Counted from the stretch's first letter, positions 24,672-33,772 are shown. The stretch is 39,522 nt of DNA from an uncultured Schlesneria sp. (GCA_903858935.1 CAIOKO010000087.1:1-39522), one strand, 5' to 3'. Program-made: numbers and translations. Notes: generated by a model not told the origin, from the letters alone.

Positions 24672-25121
24672 CTAACCCAACAATTCACGTTCGTATTGCG
24701 AGATTTTTTCGACACGTCGTTCGTGCCGGCCCCCTTCAAAGGGAGTGTCGATCCAGGTTTGGATCATGCGCGGCATGGATGCCGTGGCGATCAGGTCTAC
24801 GGAGAGGCACAGAATATTCGCGTTGTTGTGACTTCGACTAATCTGAGCCGAAAGGACGTCATGACAAAGTGCCGCACGAATTCCTCGGATTTTGTTCGCG
24901 ACGATGGTCATTCCGATTCCTGTACCACCGATGAGGATTGCTCGATCGACTTCGCCACTCGCAACGGCTCGCCCCGCTTTCGCAGCATAGTCAGGGTAGT
25001 CGCACATTTCGTCGGTCGATGGACCGAAATCCAATCCCTCATGATGAAGCTCACGTACAAGAGAAAGAATTTTATCTTTGGCCTTGTATCCTCGGTGTTC
25101 GCTGGCGACGGCAATTTTCAT
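24672..25121 (-). CDS. rpiB: Ribose-5-phosphate isomerase B family protein
   Basis: This 149-residue protein has the full RpiB/LacAB layout: MKIAVASEHRGYKAKD, DYPDYAAKAGRAV, GGTGIGMTIVANKIRGIRAALCHD, SRSHNNANIL and EGGRHERRVEKI. The family interconverts ribose-5-P and ribulose-5-P in the pentose phosphate pathway, in the cytoplasm. Two residues are unusual. The E. coli catalytic Cys65 (CGTG) is Gly65 here, and Met71 occupies the place where mycobacterial enzymes carry Glu. The common SDHAG start is SEHRG. It may act on a different phosphosugar or use another base. The His of SRSH is kept. Confidence 0.9.
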   Translation of the reverse strand: MKIAVASEHRGYKAKDKILSLVRELHHEGLDFGPSTDEMCDYPDYAAKAGRAVASGEVDRAILIGGTGIGMTIVANKIRGIRAALCHDVLSAQISRSHNNANILCLSVDLIATASMPRMIQTWIDTPFEGGRHERRVEKISQYERELLG

Positions 25122-25360
25122 AATTCGAGTAGACCACAGTTTCGATTGACTTGGAATATCACTATCCTTCGGATATCCGAAATCATATTTCTTTCTGGGA
25201 TTACCTGACAGGCCAGTCGGAAATCTGTCTGGTCACGGCGGAGACTCGACATTCCAAAGAGGGTATCGTGGGTTTGACGAATTCAAATGGCGAAAGGGTT
25301 ACCCTCCTCGGCATTCCATCAGCTTTCAACACTTCTTTGATCAGGCGGTAAACGATCCAA

Positions 25361-27034
25361 ATGACGAGATTGGCTATGAAGCTCATCGTTCTTTTTCCGA
25401 TTCTCTTTTCACTCACTGTGCCAGTCCTCGGCGATGATTTTGCTAAACTAGCAACACTTCTAGCATCACCGCTCGAACATGGAGGAGTCATTACGATTCC
25501 GCCTGGCGACTACGATCTCGATGGACAGAAGCCTCTGCCACTGGCCTCGCATCTGACCATCAACGCCTATGGTGCACGGTTTCATTTTCCAAAAACACTC
25601 GGTGATAAGGCACGGGTCGTTCTGTTTTCGGGGGAAAACATCAGCGACTTACGCTGGTTTGGTGGACACTTCACCGGACACGTTTTCGACCCGGCGAAGG
25701 CGGACAATTCTTGGGAGCCTAATTCCAATTCGCGAGGTCTTGTGATTTCGACGACGGTCGGCGGACGAACGGAAAATCTGACATTTCGCGACATCACATC
25801 CGACGGGCTTTCTGGTGCTGTTATCACCGTATCAGGTGCCGCGAAAAAAGGGAGTGAACGTGAAATTGAGACGTACGCGCGTAATGTCATCATCCAAAAT
25901 TGCGTGCTTGAACGAAGTGGAAAGTTCATGTGGGACTACGGCTACCTGTGGCAGATCACAGTCTGGCCCGAGGACTACAGCGAAGCAGAACGAGCGATTG
26001 CGGCCAGATATTTTCGGAACGACCTCGTGCGCGGACCGGTTCGAATAGATTCCGGCGATGATCGAGTCCGGTTCGATAACACTCCGCCCCTACCGGTTTC
26101 GCAAAAGCGAGAGGCATCTGAGGCCGAGCGAGGTCATGATGCGGTTTGCTTCTACGGAGATACGTTGCCATCTAACATCGTTCGTGGAAAACGCTATTTC
26201 GTCGTCGAGAGCAAGCCAGATTTTCTACGTATTGCCGAAGCGCCTGGGGGTGAAGCGATTCGATTCGCCAGTTCAGCGGGTCCTCAAACGAGACTGATCA
26301 GCAATCTGTTCGAGGCCTTTTATGGTCTGTATGCCCCGACGGGCAGCGGTCCCGGCAAGGGGGCGTTCGATCTTGTCGGTTGCGAAAAGGTCGTCGTCCA
26401 CGGTTGTCATTTAAGTGCCTTGGGTGACACGATGCACATTCAAAAGAGTCGAGGTGTGATCTTCGCCGACAATCATATTACCGGTTCGCGGATGGGAGCG
26501 TTTTTCCTCGCGGAGTTCTGCAAGGATGCCACGATCACGGGCAACGTCGTGGATGGGACCAATGGTTCACGCATTGTCAGTGTCGAAAAATCGACGGAGG
26601 ACGTGACCATTACCGGCAACACGTTTCGCAATGGAGGTCGAGGCTCGTGGATCAACCAGCCTCGCAACTTTATTCTGACAAACAATGTCTTCGTCAATAA
26701 CACCACGAAGTGCGAACGGGACCCGCGTCGCGGGCGTCGCCATTTCGCCACCGGTGACTACGAACGTTACGCCGAACTGTACTTCACCACGCACGAGCCT
26801 GGCGGACGTTACGGCCACGTGACAATTCGAGGAAATATTTTCACCTCAGGCCGCCACGCCGAACATGCGATCAAGTTCGCACCAGGGGGTGATACACTTG
26901 TTGTCACGGACAATATTTTTCGCGGTCCCGTTCGCGATATCGCTCAAGGCCCGGGATGTGACAATGTCATAGTTAGGGACAACGTCGATACGGTTGATAA
27001 TCTCGAACGGCTGAAAGAAATCAATTCTCGGTGA
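25361..27034 (+). CDS. Secreted right-handed parallel beta-helix protein (pectate-lyase-like fold)
   Basis: This 557-residue protein (ATG 25361; ATG 25376 is equally possible) has a signal peptide (KLIVLFPILFSLTVPVLG). The N-terminus (LLASPLEHGGVITIPPGDYDLDG) is a pectate-lyase/GH28-like cap. The second half is a run of short beta-helix coils (VVVHGCHLSALGDTMHI, GVIFADNHITGSRMGAFF, DATITGNVVDGT, DVTITGNTFRNGG, FILTNNVFVNNT). A ~120-residue insertion with charged loops lies between about 200 and 320. No catalytic signature lets me name a lyase or hydrolase family. It probably binds or cleaves extracellular polysaccharide. Its 3' end overlaps the convergent PEP-CTERM gene by 14 bp. Confidence 0.78.
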   Translation: MTRLAMKLIVLFPILFSLTVPVLGDDFAKLATLLASPLEHGGVITIPPGDYDLDGQKPLPLASHLTINAYGARFHFPKTLGDKARVVLFSGENISDLRWFGGHFTGHVFDPAKADNSWEPNSNSRGLVISTTVGGRTENLTFRDITSDGLSGAVITVSGAAKKGSEREIETYARNVIIQNCVLERSGKFMWDYGYLWQITVWPEDYSEAERAIAARYFRNDLVRGPVRIDSGDDRVRFDNTPPLPVSQKREASEAERGHDAVCFYGDTLPSNIVRGKRYFVVESKPDFLRIAEAPGGEAIRFASSAGPQTRLISNLFEAFYGLYAPTGSGPGKGAFDLVGCEKVVVHGCHLSALGDTMHIQKSRGVIFADNHITGSRMGAFFLAEFCKDATITGNVVDGTNGSRIVSVEKSTEDVTITGNTFRNGGRGSWINQPRNFILTNNVFVNNTTKCERDPRRGRRHFATGDYERYAELYFTTHEPGGRYGHVTIRGNIFTSGRHAEHAIKFAPGGDTLVVTDNIFRGPVRDIAQGPGCDNVIVRDNVDTVDNLERLKEINSR

Positions 27035-27785
27035 TTGTCTTTCTTCGGAAGAAGCGACTTCGCAGGACTGGAATTGTGATCGCACTGAACCCAATCGCTA
27101 TCGAGATCAGACTCGACGGCTCGGGGACTGGCGCGATGATCGATCCAGAGACCTTACCTGGATTGTTTGAGTAGGTCACGAAGGAGAATGCTTCGTTGAC
27201 AGCGCCAGTTCCGGTCTGGTTAAAAGAGATTGATTCAGCTCCGAACTGGTCTGCAACCGGATTGGTTGTTGTTGTGTCGTGCAAGATACCTGTCATTTGA
27301 ACGTCGATGAAGCTGGAGTTGCCGATGGTACTTTGCTTGAAAGAGATTTGATTCGCCGAGAAATTAAACGTGTGTCCAACCGGCCCGTCAGTCGTGAATT
27401 GAAGAACATTCGTAAGATCCTGAGTCGGAGCACGCAATACACCATCTTGCAAGTTCGTACTCGGAAGATTCAGCAATTGAATGATCGTCACTTTGTCGAA
27501 ACCGTTGACGGGAAAATCACCTGATCCCGTGTCGGGGGAAAAATCGTTGTTGCTCGTTACGCCGTTAATCGTAACGGTATCGGGAATGATATTGATGAGT
27601 TCCGTCTTCGGAAGAGTCACGGTACTGGCACCGAGTAAAGAAGTCCCGGCGCCGGTGTTGAGTTTCGTATTGCCACTCGGAACGAAACCGATTGACCCAA
27701 TCAAACCTGCATGGGCCGAAGGAATGTTGATCGCCGCGATCACGAACGCCGTCACAAATCGCGAGAAAAAAGTCACACGAAACAT
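27021..27785 (-). CDS. PEP-CTERM exported protein
   Basis: The true start is ATG 27785 (GGGG ~9 bases upstream), giving 254 residues with a signal peptide (FVTAFVIAAINIPSAHAG). The C-terminus is a classic PEP-CTERM tail: VPEPSSL, a hydrophobic stretch (ISIAIGFSAITIPVL) and a basic cluster (RSRFFRRK). These tails are cut by exosortase and direct proteins to the surface or exopolysaccharide. The middle (~200 residues) is Thr/Asn/Gly-rich and beta-like, with no recognised domain. No exosortase is in the window. Its long leader carries a small dyad (27891-27906). Confidence 0.85.
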   Translation of the reverse strand: MFRVTFFSRFVTAFVIAAINIPSAHAGLIGSIGFVPSGNTKLNTGAGTSLLGASTVTLPKTELINIIPDTVTINGVTSNNDFSPDTGSGDFPVNGFDKVTIIQLLNLPSTNLQDGVLRAPTQDLTNVLQFTTDGPVGHTFNFSANQISFKQSTIGNSSFIDVQMTGILHDTTTTNPVADQFGAESISFNQTGTGAVNEAFSFVTYSNNPGKVSGSIIAPVPEPSSLISIAIGFSAITIPVLRSRFFRRKTITEN

Positions 27786-28178
27786 CGAAAAGCCCCAAAT
27801 CACCTTTAAAAAACCGCGTTTATCGTGGCGAAGTTTTAGGCACTTTTCCGAACTCGGCCAGTGAAATTTCTTTTTTTGGTATCTGATATGTGCTGAACGC
27901 TCAGCAGGTGATGTTCGTGGCGAGGGAACCCCGGCAGCATTGCCAAGTTTTAAAGCGAAAGGAATCTGTGACTTCATCCGAGTTGCTGCGGATTTTGTAT
28001 TCCTGCGGGCGTTAAATTGCTTTTGCAGGCCAAAGAAGGACATTCGACCATTTTTTTGTCACAATCGTTAAATCTTCGCAGCCTCGACGTCCGAAACCAT
28101 TTAGAGATCAGCCAATCCGACGGCTTAGTTGTCTCCGTTTGAGCTCCCACAACAGCCTGGAACGTGTGATACGCCGAT
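27786..28178. promoter_or_regulatory. 393-bp divergent intergenic region
   Basis: No gene is seen; the open frame extending the PEP-CTERM gene upstream lacks protein-like features. It should hold promoters for the PEP-CTERM gene (minus) and the lipoprotein hydrolase (plus). The only clear structure is the dyad TGCTGA-ACGC-TCAGCA at 27891-27906, next to a T-rich run (27871-27877). Confidence 0.45.
27891..27906. promoter_or_regulatory. Perfect 6-bp dyad
   Basis: TGCTGA (27891-27896) and TCAGCA (27901-27906) are exact inverted repeats around ACGC, about 106 bp upstream of the PEP-CTERM start. It could be an operator or a leader hairpin. There is too little sequence to name a regulator. Confidence 0.35.
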
Positions 28179-29057
28179 ATGCGCTGGCCGTCATTGTTAA
28201 TGCTGACCGGACTGATATTTACGGCGACAGGCTGCCGGGTCCTTGGTCCGTTTTCCCCATTGCGACCGGTAGAACAAGTACTGGTTTACCCACAGTCTGT
28301 CGCACCCTCATTTGCGTATCGCGGGCACGACATCGGCCGACAGGTCTGGATTGAGACCGAAAGTCATCAGCATCTTGACGCACGATACATTGCTCACCCG
28401 AATCCGCAGGCGGTCGCCCTCTATTGCCATGGTAATATGGGAACGGTCGACAAGTGGGTGATTCTCGCCGAGCGTCTTTCGAAAATGCATCGACTTTCAA
28501 TTCTGGTATTTGATTATCGTGGCTACGGCCGGAGTTCTGGAATCGCGAGTGAGGCCGGTATTTTGCAAGACGCAGAAACGGCGCGTTGCTGGCTGGCAAA
28601 AGAGAACGGGATTCGTCCGTGTGATGTAGTCTTGATCGGCAGGTCGCTGGGTGGTGCGGTGGCTGTTGACCTCGCATCCAATGGTGGAGCTCGCGGAGTG
28701 ATCCTGGAAAGTACGTTTTCCTCGCTGCCGGATGTCGCAGAAAGTCATGCCGCATGGCTTTTGCCAGAATGGAATATGACGCAACGACTGAACTCCGTCG
28801 ATAAGATCAAGAATTACTCTGGACCGCTTTTGCAAAGCCACGGAGATGCGGACCGTCTGATACCTCTGTCATTGGGAAAAGAACTTTTTGCGGCGGCCCC
28901 CGGAACCAAGGAATTCATCGTTGTGCCCAAAGCGTCCCACAACGATGATCATATTCGCCATTGCGCTGTTGAGAGAGAACGGTTCCTCCGCAGCCTCCCC
29001 TCGGTTGGTTCGGACGACGAAGACGAAGCTGGGGTTTGGTATTTTTCACAAAAATAG
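28179..29057 (+). CDS. Alpha/beta-hydrolase, probable lipoprotein
   Basis: This 292-residue protein has a short N-terminal hydrophobic stretch ending TATGC (Cys19), a plausible though imperfect lipobox. The alpha/beta-hydrolase core is complete: oxyanion loop YCHGNMG, DYRGYGRSSG, nucleophile elbow GRSLGG, the acid in SHGDADRLIP and the catalytic His in KASHND. It resembles the BEM46/YfhR group of serine hydrolases; natural substrates of that group are poorly known. It should sit on the envelope. The next gene starts 33 bp downstream and is probably co-transcribed. The Shine-Dalgarno is weak. Confidence 0.85.
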   Translation: MRWPSLLMLTGLIFTATGCRVLGPFSPLRPVEQVLVYPQSVAPSFAYRGHDIGRQVWIETESHQHLDARYIAHPNPQAVALYCHGNMGTVDKWVILAERLSKMHRLSILVFDYRGYGRSSGIASEAGILQDAETARCWLAKENGIRPCDVVLIGRSLGGAVAVDLASNGGARGVILESTFSSLPDVAESHAAWLLPEWNMTQRLNSVDKIKNYSGPLLQSHGDADRLIPLSLGKELFAAAPGTKEFIVVPKASHNDDHIRHCAVERERFLRSLPSVGSDDEDEAGVWYFSQK

Positions 29058-29089
29058 TCGTGCGTCGCGGATTTCCTGACAGAAGTTCA

Positions 29090-30922
29090 ATGAATCAATC
29101 GTTCAAGTTCGTCGACCTCGCGCTGTCCGTCTGGAATGACTTTCGTTGTTCGCAACGAACTCTGATTCTCTGTAATGTCCTTTATAAATTCGCTGAAGCA
29201 TGGCTGATCGTTCCTATGATCGCCACGGGCCTGGCTGCTGTTTTGACCTTGGCTGGTCACTCTGCCGTAAGCAATTGGGATGCATTCTCGTTCCTGCTTT
29301 CTCCCATGGGGATCCTGTACTCAGCGATCATCAGTACGGTCACGGTTGTCGTGTTGCTATTAGAACTCGCAAGTATCATCAATCTTGCACGTTTCGCAGA
29401 AACTGACGCAGAACCCACGATGCGAGCCAGTCTTGCTGCCGCATTCCCAAGGCCATGGCGAGTTTCGGTTTTGGGGACCATCATACTTTTGTCCGTCATG
29501 CTGGCGTCTAGCCCTTTTGTGCTATTAGCAGTTCTGACCTACAAAAGTTTGCTGTCACAGCACGACATCAATTACTACGTAACTGAACGTCCTATGGCAT
29601 TCTGGTTAGCGGCGAGTTGTGGGTTTCTGATCTTTTTGGGAATGACTGTTGTTCAAATCATGTTGCTCACCCGGTGGTCTTTCGCCTTGCCAGTGATGAT
29701 TTTCGAGAATAAAAGCTCGTTCGCGTCCCTTATCACGAGTAATGAACGAGTCCGAGGGGCGAGCTGGCGAGTCGGCATCAGTCTGCTTGGCTGGCTATTC
29801 AGCACGACCTTGTTGGGATTTACTTTGGAGGCAGGCTTTCGATTGTTTGCAGGATTCATCCTCGAATATGCAGGTGATTCCCCAGTCTTCAAAATACTGA
29901 TTCTGTTGACCGTTCAAGCGGGATTATTGGCTATCTGGTCTTTCGTCACGTTGACCGGCAGCGGCTTGATCACGAGACGGCTGTACCTGCATCGCAATCA
30001 AGAATTGGGACTCATTCAATACGAGAAAGACGATGCGCCGAGGGGGGCGAAATCATTCGGCTGGAGTCTGGCACTCGTCATCGTTCCGCTGTTGTTGATG
30101 ACCCCTGCTGTTCTATGGACACGCCTTCGCCAAGTCATGGCCGACCACCCGCCTGTCAAAGTCACGGCACACCGGGGACATTCCCGCGCCGCGCCAGAGA
30201 ATTCTGTAAGTGCCGTCCGAGCGGCCATCGAAAGCAGAGCGGATTATGCTGAGGTTGATGTATTAATGACAGCCGATTGCGTGGTTGTCCTGCTTCATGA
30301 CAGTGATTTAAAGCGCGTGGCGGGTGATGAGAGGAAAATCAGTGACCTGTCATTCGACGAAGTGAAAACGCTGGACGTGGGAAGTTGGTTCGGTCCCGAG
30401 TTTGTCGCTGAACGCGTTCCGTCGTTGGAAGAGGTGATTAACCTGTCAAAGGGACGAATCAAACTCAATATCGAACTGAAAGTCTACGGACCTGACTCGC
30501 GATTGATCCCGGAAGTGGCTCGGATCATCCGTGAGCTGAACTTCGAGCCAGAATGCATCGTAACAACCTTCGATTATGACTCCCTGCTTGAGTTGAAACG
30601 ACTTAACCCAAAACTCCGAACGGGGCTGATTATTGCGCATGCGTTGGGAGACGTCAGCCGACTCGATGTCGATCTATTCAGCGTTCGTGCGAACTGGCTT
30701 TCGGATCAGGTTCTAAGGCAAGCGCACAGTCGTGCGAAAGAGGTTCACGTCTGGACCGTCAATGATCCCGCAGAAATGCTCAGTTTTATGAAGCGGGGAG
30801 TGGACAATATTATTACAGACGATCCCGACATCCTGATCTCGGTCCGAAATCAATGGGTCAGCTTATCTGCGTCAGAAAGACTGCTTCTGGCGTCTCGGCT
30901 TCTACTTGGACTCACCCCCTGA
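29090..30922 (+). CDS. Membrane-bound glycerophosphodiester phosphodiesterase
   Basis: ATG 29090 (AGAAG five bases upstream) gives 610 residues. The N-terminal ~345 residues carry about seven membrane segments of the type found fused to GDPD domains (for example WLIVPMIATGLAAVLTLAG, ISTVTVVVLLLELASI, LALVIVPLLLMTPAVL). The C-terminal ~250 residues are a GDPD TIM barrel: TAHRGHSRAAPENS with the metal/catalytic His-Arg, YAEVDVLMT, VVLLHDSDLKR with the second catalytic His, NIELKVYG and VHVWTVND. It cleaves glycerophosphodiesters to glycerol-3-phosphate and an alcohol, probably on the outer face of the membrane. All key residues are present. It follows the hydrolase by 33 bp, so a shared role in lipid head-group turnover is possible. 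Confidence 0.92.
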   Translation: MNQSFKFVDLALSVWNDFRCSQRTLILCNVLYKFAEAWLIVPMIATGLAAVLTLAGHSAVSNWDAFSFLLSPMGILYSAIISTVTVVVLLLELASIINLARFAETDAEPTMRASLAAAFPRPWRVSVLGTIILLSVMLASSPFVLLAVLTYKSLLSQHDINYYVTERPMAFWLAASCGFLIFLGMTVVQIMLLTRWSFALPVMIFENKSSFASLITSNERVRGASWRVGISLLGWLFSTTLLGFTLEAGFRLFAGFILEYAGDSPVFKILILLTVQAGLLAIWSFVTLTGSGLITRRLYLHRNQELGLIQYEKDDAPRGAKSFGWSLALVIVPLLLMTPAVLWTRLRQVMADHPPVKVTAHRGHSRAAPENSVSAVRAAIESRADYAEVDVLMTADCVVVLLHDSDLKRVAGDERKISDLSFDEVKTLDVGSWFGPEFVAERVPSLEEVINLSKGRIKLNIELKVYGPDSRLIPEVARIIRELNFEPECIVTTFDYDSLLELKRLNPKLRTGLIIAHALGDVSRLDVDLFSVRANWLSDQVLRQAHSRAKEVHVWTVNDPAEMLSFMKRGVDNIITDDPDILISVRNQWVSLSASERLLLASRLLLGLTP

Positions 30923-31015
30923 CAACGTTCAACCAGCGGCCATTCTTGTCGTCCAGGCTTCCCGTCTCGACGCAATTCTTTATCTGTGGCGAAAGGCAGA
31001 AGCGACGGCCTTCGG

Positions 31016-31924
31016 TTACTCTTTCCCCTGATATTTTTTCAGTTCCGAGGGAAGTGGCGGTGAGACACCGGGTGGTGGTCCATGCCGGAAACTTGGGTCC
31101 GGGGTACCGTGGAAAAGTCGGGGTACAAATGGAAACTCGTCGGTCAGGACGTAGTAATATGTTCCCTTGGGGAATTCCGGTGTTGGGCCGGTTCGTCCGT
31201 TGCATTCATCCAAGTCGCCGTGCCCCGGCACGTACTCAAAGTCTTCAACGAACATTCCGTCGAAGCGACCCTTGGGGCCATCCTTCCGTTTTCCCAGTCG
31301 TAGTCGGTAACTGGATCGCAGGCGCCGTGTCGTACTTTTAACATCGGTCGGGTCGCCCGGACATTCGGGGCCGTATATTGGAAAGCCGTCGGCGGCGTAC
31401 CCTAATAAATGCATCGGGTTATCTGGCGTGAGAACAGCCAGATTCCAAAGCAGGCCGGTTGGCAATCCGTGGTAATGATAAGCTCCTCGCCCCTGGGTAT
31501 GTGCTCGATTGCAATCGATGCCCAATGCCACGGAGTTTGCAGGATGCAGTACCTCGAATTGCCAGCCGCTGTGACCGTCGGCATTCCAGAAGGGGCCAGA
31601 GGGATCAAAAGGTACGCCGTTCACGGCGACGCCAAACAACCACATCAGCAGTGGAACCGGTTTCTCAGCGGCCACAGGAGTCATGGACATTTCTAACTTG
31701 TGTTTTTGCGGGCGCAAGGGAACGGGATCATGCCAGTTAGGAAAATCGCCGCTGGCATGATCGGGCAGACCGTTGGCCGTAATCAATCGTTTGCCATTGT
31801 CAGTGACGATGGCAATCTCTGATGAGCCATGCTTTCCAGATTCCGCCAGTAGCCACGTTGTTGCTGCGGCCGTTGTCGGGACCGCAATCGCTCCTGTCAT
31901 CAAAGCGCGGCGACTGATTTTCAT
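31016..31924 (-). CDS. YHYH-domain protein, Tat-exported
   Basis: This 302-residue protein has a twin-arginine signal (SRRALMTGAIAVPTTAAATTWLLA). The family name motif is present (GAYHYHGLPTGLL), as are GYAADGFPIYGPE and the Cys-containing LDECNGRTG. The wealth of conserved His, Asp and Cys suggests a metal site. No biochemical role is established for the family. The C-terminal tail is Pro-rich. GGGAA about nine bases upstream supports the start. It is convergent with the GDPD gene (93 bp between). Confidence 0.88.
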   Translation of the reverse strand: MKISRRALMTGAIAVPTTAAATTWLLAESGKHGSSEIAIVTDNGKRLITANGLPDHASGDFPNWHDPVPLRPQKHKLEMSMTPVAAEKPVPLLMWLFGVAVNGVPFDPSGPFWNADGHSGWQFEVLHPANSVALGIDCNRAHTQGRGAYHYHGLPTGLLWNLAVLTPDNPMHLLGYAADGFPIYGPECPGDPTDVKSTTRRLRSSYRLRLGKRKDGPKGRFDGMFVEDFEYVPGHGDLDECNGRTGPTPEFPKGTYYYVLTDEFPFVPRLFHGTPDPSFRHGPPPGVSPPLPSELKKYQGKE

Positions 31925-32331
31925 AGACGTGTTCCCGACAAGTTATCACTTTGCACCACCCTAATCATCTTGCGCAGCTCGCGAAAAACATCAACCTTAA
32001 CGGGCATGTTTGTCACCGATCGATTTATGTCCGCATTAGCGATTGACGAGCGGTTTGATCTGATTGGATACGATACCGGCATTATCGGCCACGTAGCCGA
32101 CGCCGCCAATGTCGTAAATGATCTACAAAGCCATCGCGGTCTCCGACGTCGGGACTTTTGTCATTTAATGCTGAGATTGCTCAGAACACTGTTACGAGAC
32201 AATCAAGGGAAATGGCTCAATCAAAACAAAGCCAAGTACGGACAATGAGATTGACCGGAATTCGTGACGTGCTGATGACTCGAAACGACAGACAGCCTGT
32301 CAGAAGAATGAAACATCGTTGTCGTGTGTCA
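31925..32331. other. 407-bp intergenic region, no clear gene
   Basis: Open frames exist on both strands (longest on plus, 31970-32248) but they begin with TTG or lack a ribosome-binding site and match nothing I know. The left edge should hold the promoter of the YHYH gene. Near the right edge is a short dyad, GACAG-C-CTGTC (32291-32301), just past the end of the MOSC gene. I see nothing else. Confidence 0.4.
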
Positions 32332-32889
32332 TCATAGTTTCGATACACGATCCCCTACTTGCACGTCACCTGCTTTTATGACTTTGGCGTAGATTCCCCG
32401 CGCCCGGAGTTGCTTTCCGATCGGTGAATTTACGAACGCAAGAGCCGGGAGACCGAAGCGTCGGCTGAACTTGCCACATCCGTTGTGGGGTTGTTGGGTG
32501 ATTTCAATGACGCTTTCCCCAATTTGTAATAATTGGCCGGCCTGAAGGTTTTCTCGGCTGATATCTAAATCAACAAAAAGATTGTCTCCGGCCAATTCCC
32601 AGCGTTGTTTTTCGCCCGCCAGCAGGCTGATCATCCGGGAGCTCATGATACAGATTTGAACGTCGGGGTGAGGACTTCCATCGGGAAGCTTCAACCAACA
32701 ACCTCGTGCCCAGGCATCCCCTTCCGTCCCCCCTTCGGGACTGAGACGACATCGCTGCAAACTGAGTCGTGCTTCCGATCCGGGACGAATGACGATTGCT
32801 TCGAGCAATCCATTGTCAGACGGAGCCTTCCTGACCTCCACCAAACCTTCCAAGATTTCCGTTTCCGTTCGGTGAAGGGTAGTTGACAT
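32332..32889 (-). CDS. MOSC-domain protein
   Basis: ATG 32889 (185 residues) is preceded by GGGA about ten bases away; ATG 32898 and 32970 are alternatives in the same frame. MOSC features are IVIRPGSEARLSLQ, the GGTEGDAW loop, DLDISRENLQAGQLLQIGESVIEITQ, and the conserved Cys in QPHNGCGKFSRRFG followed by ARGIYAKVIKAGDVQVGD. In other MOSC proteins this Cys coordinates molybdenum cofactor. Members are standalone sulfur-carrier or detoxifying proteins of the YiiM/mARC type. There is no signal peptide. A perfect 10-bp dyad lies 77-101 bp upstream. Confidence 0.87.
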   Translation of the reverse strand: MSTTLHRTETEILEGLVEVRKAPSDNGLLEAIVIRPGSEARLSLQRCRLSPEGGTEGDAWARGCWLKLPDGSPHPDVQICIMSSRMISLLAGEKQRWELAGDNLFVDLDISRENLQAGQLLQIGESVIEITQQPHNGCGKFSRRFGLPALAFVNSPIGKQLRARGIYAKVIKAGDVQVGDRVSKL

Positions 32890-32965
32890 AAGATTCATTC
32901 CCGATATCTCACGACCACCCGTTGAGAGCGATCGATCCAACCTAACATTCGTATTGAGAACAGCT

Positions 32966-32990
32966 GACATGACTCACCACGAGTCATGTC
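32966..32990. promoter_or_regulatory. Perfect 10-bp inverted repeat (operator-like or hairpin)
   Basis: GACATGACTC (32966-32975) and GAGTCATGTC (32981-32990) are exact inverted repeats around ACCAC. It lies between the acetyltransferase and MOSC genes (both minus), upstream of the MOSC start. No T-run follows on either strand, so a regulator-binding site or leader hairpin is more likely than a terminator. Confidence 0.6.
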
Positions 32991-33136
32991 ATTCGTTTAT
33001 AGACAGAATCACCCTCAAGACACCATCTCTTCTATCACAATTTGCAGTAGAAGACGGGCGGTTCCAACACTGCAACGAACGATACCATCGAAAAAGATAT
33101 GACTTCCGGCGCAGAAGCGTTTCTCGTTTACGGAAT

Positions 33137-33694
33137 TCATTCCGTAATCTCTCGCATGACACGGCACGGATTTCCCGCCGCGACGACTCCGTCTGGGATG
33201 TCCTTCGTCACGACGCTTCCCGCTCCGATGACAGTTTTGGACCCGATCTTCACTCCTGGACAGATAATCGCTCCGCCCCCAACCCATACGTTGGAACCAA
33301 TTTCGATGGGCTTGCCAAATTCCTGTTTCCGACGCAGTTCCGCGTTGAGTGGGTGAGCCGCCGTGTAAATCTGGACCGCAGGACCGAACAGCGTGTAGTC
33401 CCCGATCTTGACCAGACAAACGTCGAGAACAACGCAGTTGAAGTTAAAGTACACTCGTTCGCCCAATTGGATATTTGACCCGTAATCACAAAAAAATGGC
33501 GGCTGCATCCAGACCGATTCACCACCCTTTCCAAAAAGATCAATCAAGATACGGCGGCGAGACGCTTGCTCGCTCTCACGAGACAAATTCAATGTCTGGA
33601 ATAAATCTCGCGCGCGTTCTCTCGCCTGAATTAACTCCGAATCGAATGGATCGTAAAGTTCCCCAGCCAGCATCTTTTCTTTTTCACTCGGCAT
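33137..33694 (-). CDS. Sugar O-acetyltransferase (maltose/galactoside acetyltransferase family)
   Basis: ATG 33694 with CAGGAG seven bases upstream gives 185 residues, the usual length for the Maa/NodL/LacA group. The N-terminal mac segment is EKMLAGELYDPFDSELIQARERARDL. The left-handed beta-helix hexapeptides follow: IQLGERVYFNFNCVVLDVCLVKIGDYTLFGPAVQIYTAAHP, with the catalytic His in TAAHP, then GSNVWVGGGAIICPGVKIGSKTVIGAGSVVTKDIP and the closing AAGNPCRV. It transfers acetyl from acetyl-CoA to a sugar hydroxyl, in the cytoplasm. All landmarks are intact. Confidence 0.95.
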   Translation of the reverse strand: MPSEKEKMLAGELYDPFDSELIQARERARDLFQTLNLSRESEQASRRRILIDLFGKGGESVWMQPPFFCDYGSNIQLGERVYFNFNCVVLDVCLVKIGDYTLFGPAVQIYTAAHPLNAELRRKQEFGKPIEIGSNVWVGGGAIICPGVKIGSKTVIGAGSVVTKDIPDGVVAAGNPCRVMREITE

Positions 33695-33772
33695 TCGCTG
33701 CTCCTGAATCATGATTCGATCTGTGATTGATGATTGTATCGAGTTGACCGAACGGAGAGTAAACTGCGTCAC

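Noticed and set aside
27786-28043. Upstream extension of the PEP-CTERM frame (86 codons)
   Set aside because: The signal peptide with its own ribosome-binding site begins at 27785; the extension is basic and featureless.
31970-32248. 92-codon open frame on plus strand between the YHYH and MOSC genes
   Set aside because: It starts with TTG, has no ribosome-binding site at that or the internal ATG 32006, shows no signal peptide or known motif, and competing frames of similar length exist on the other strand.
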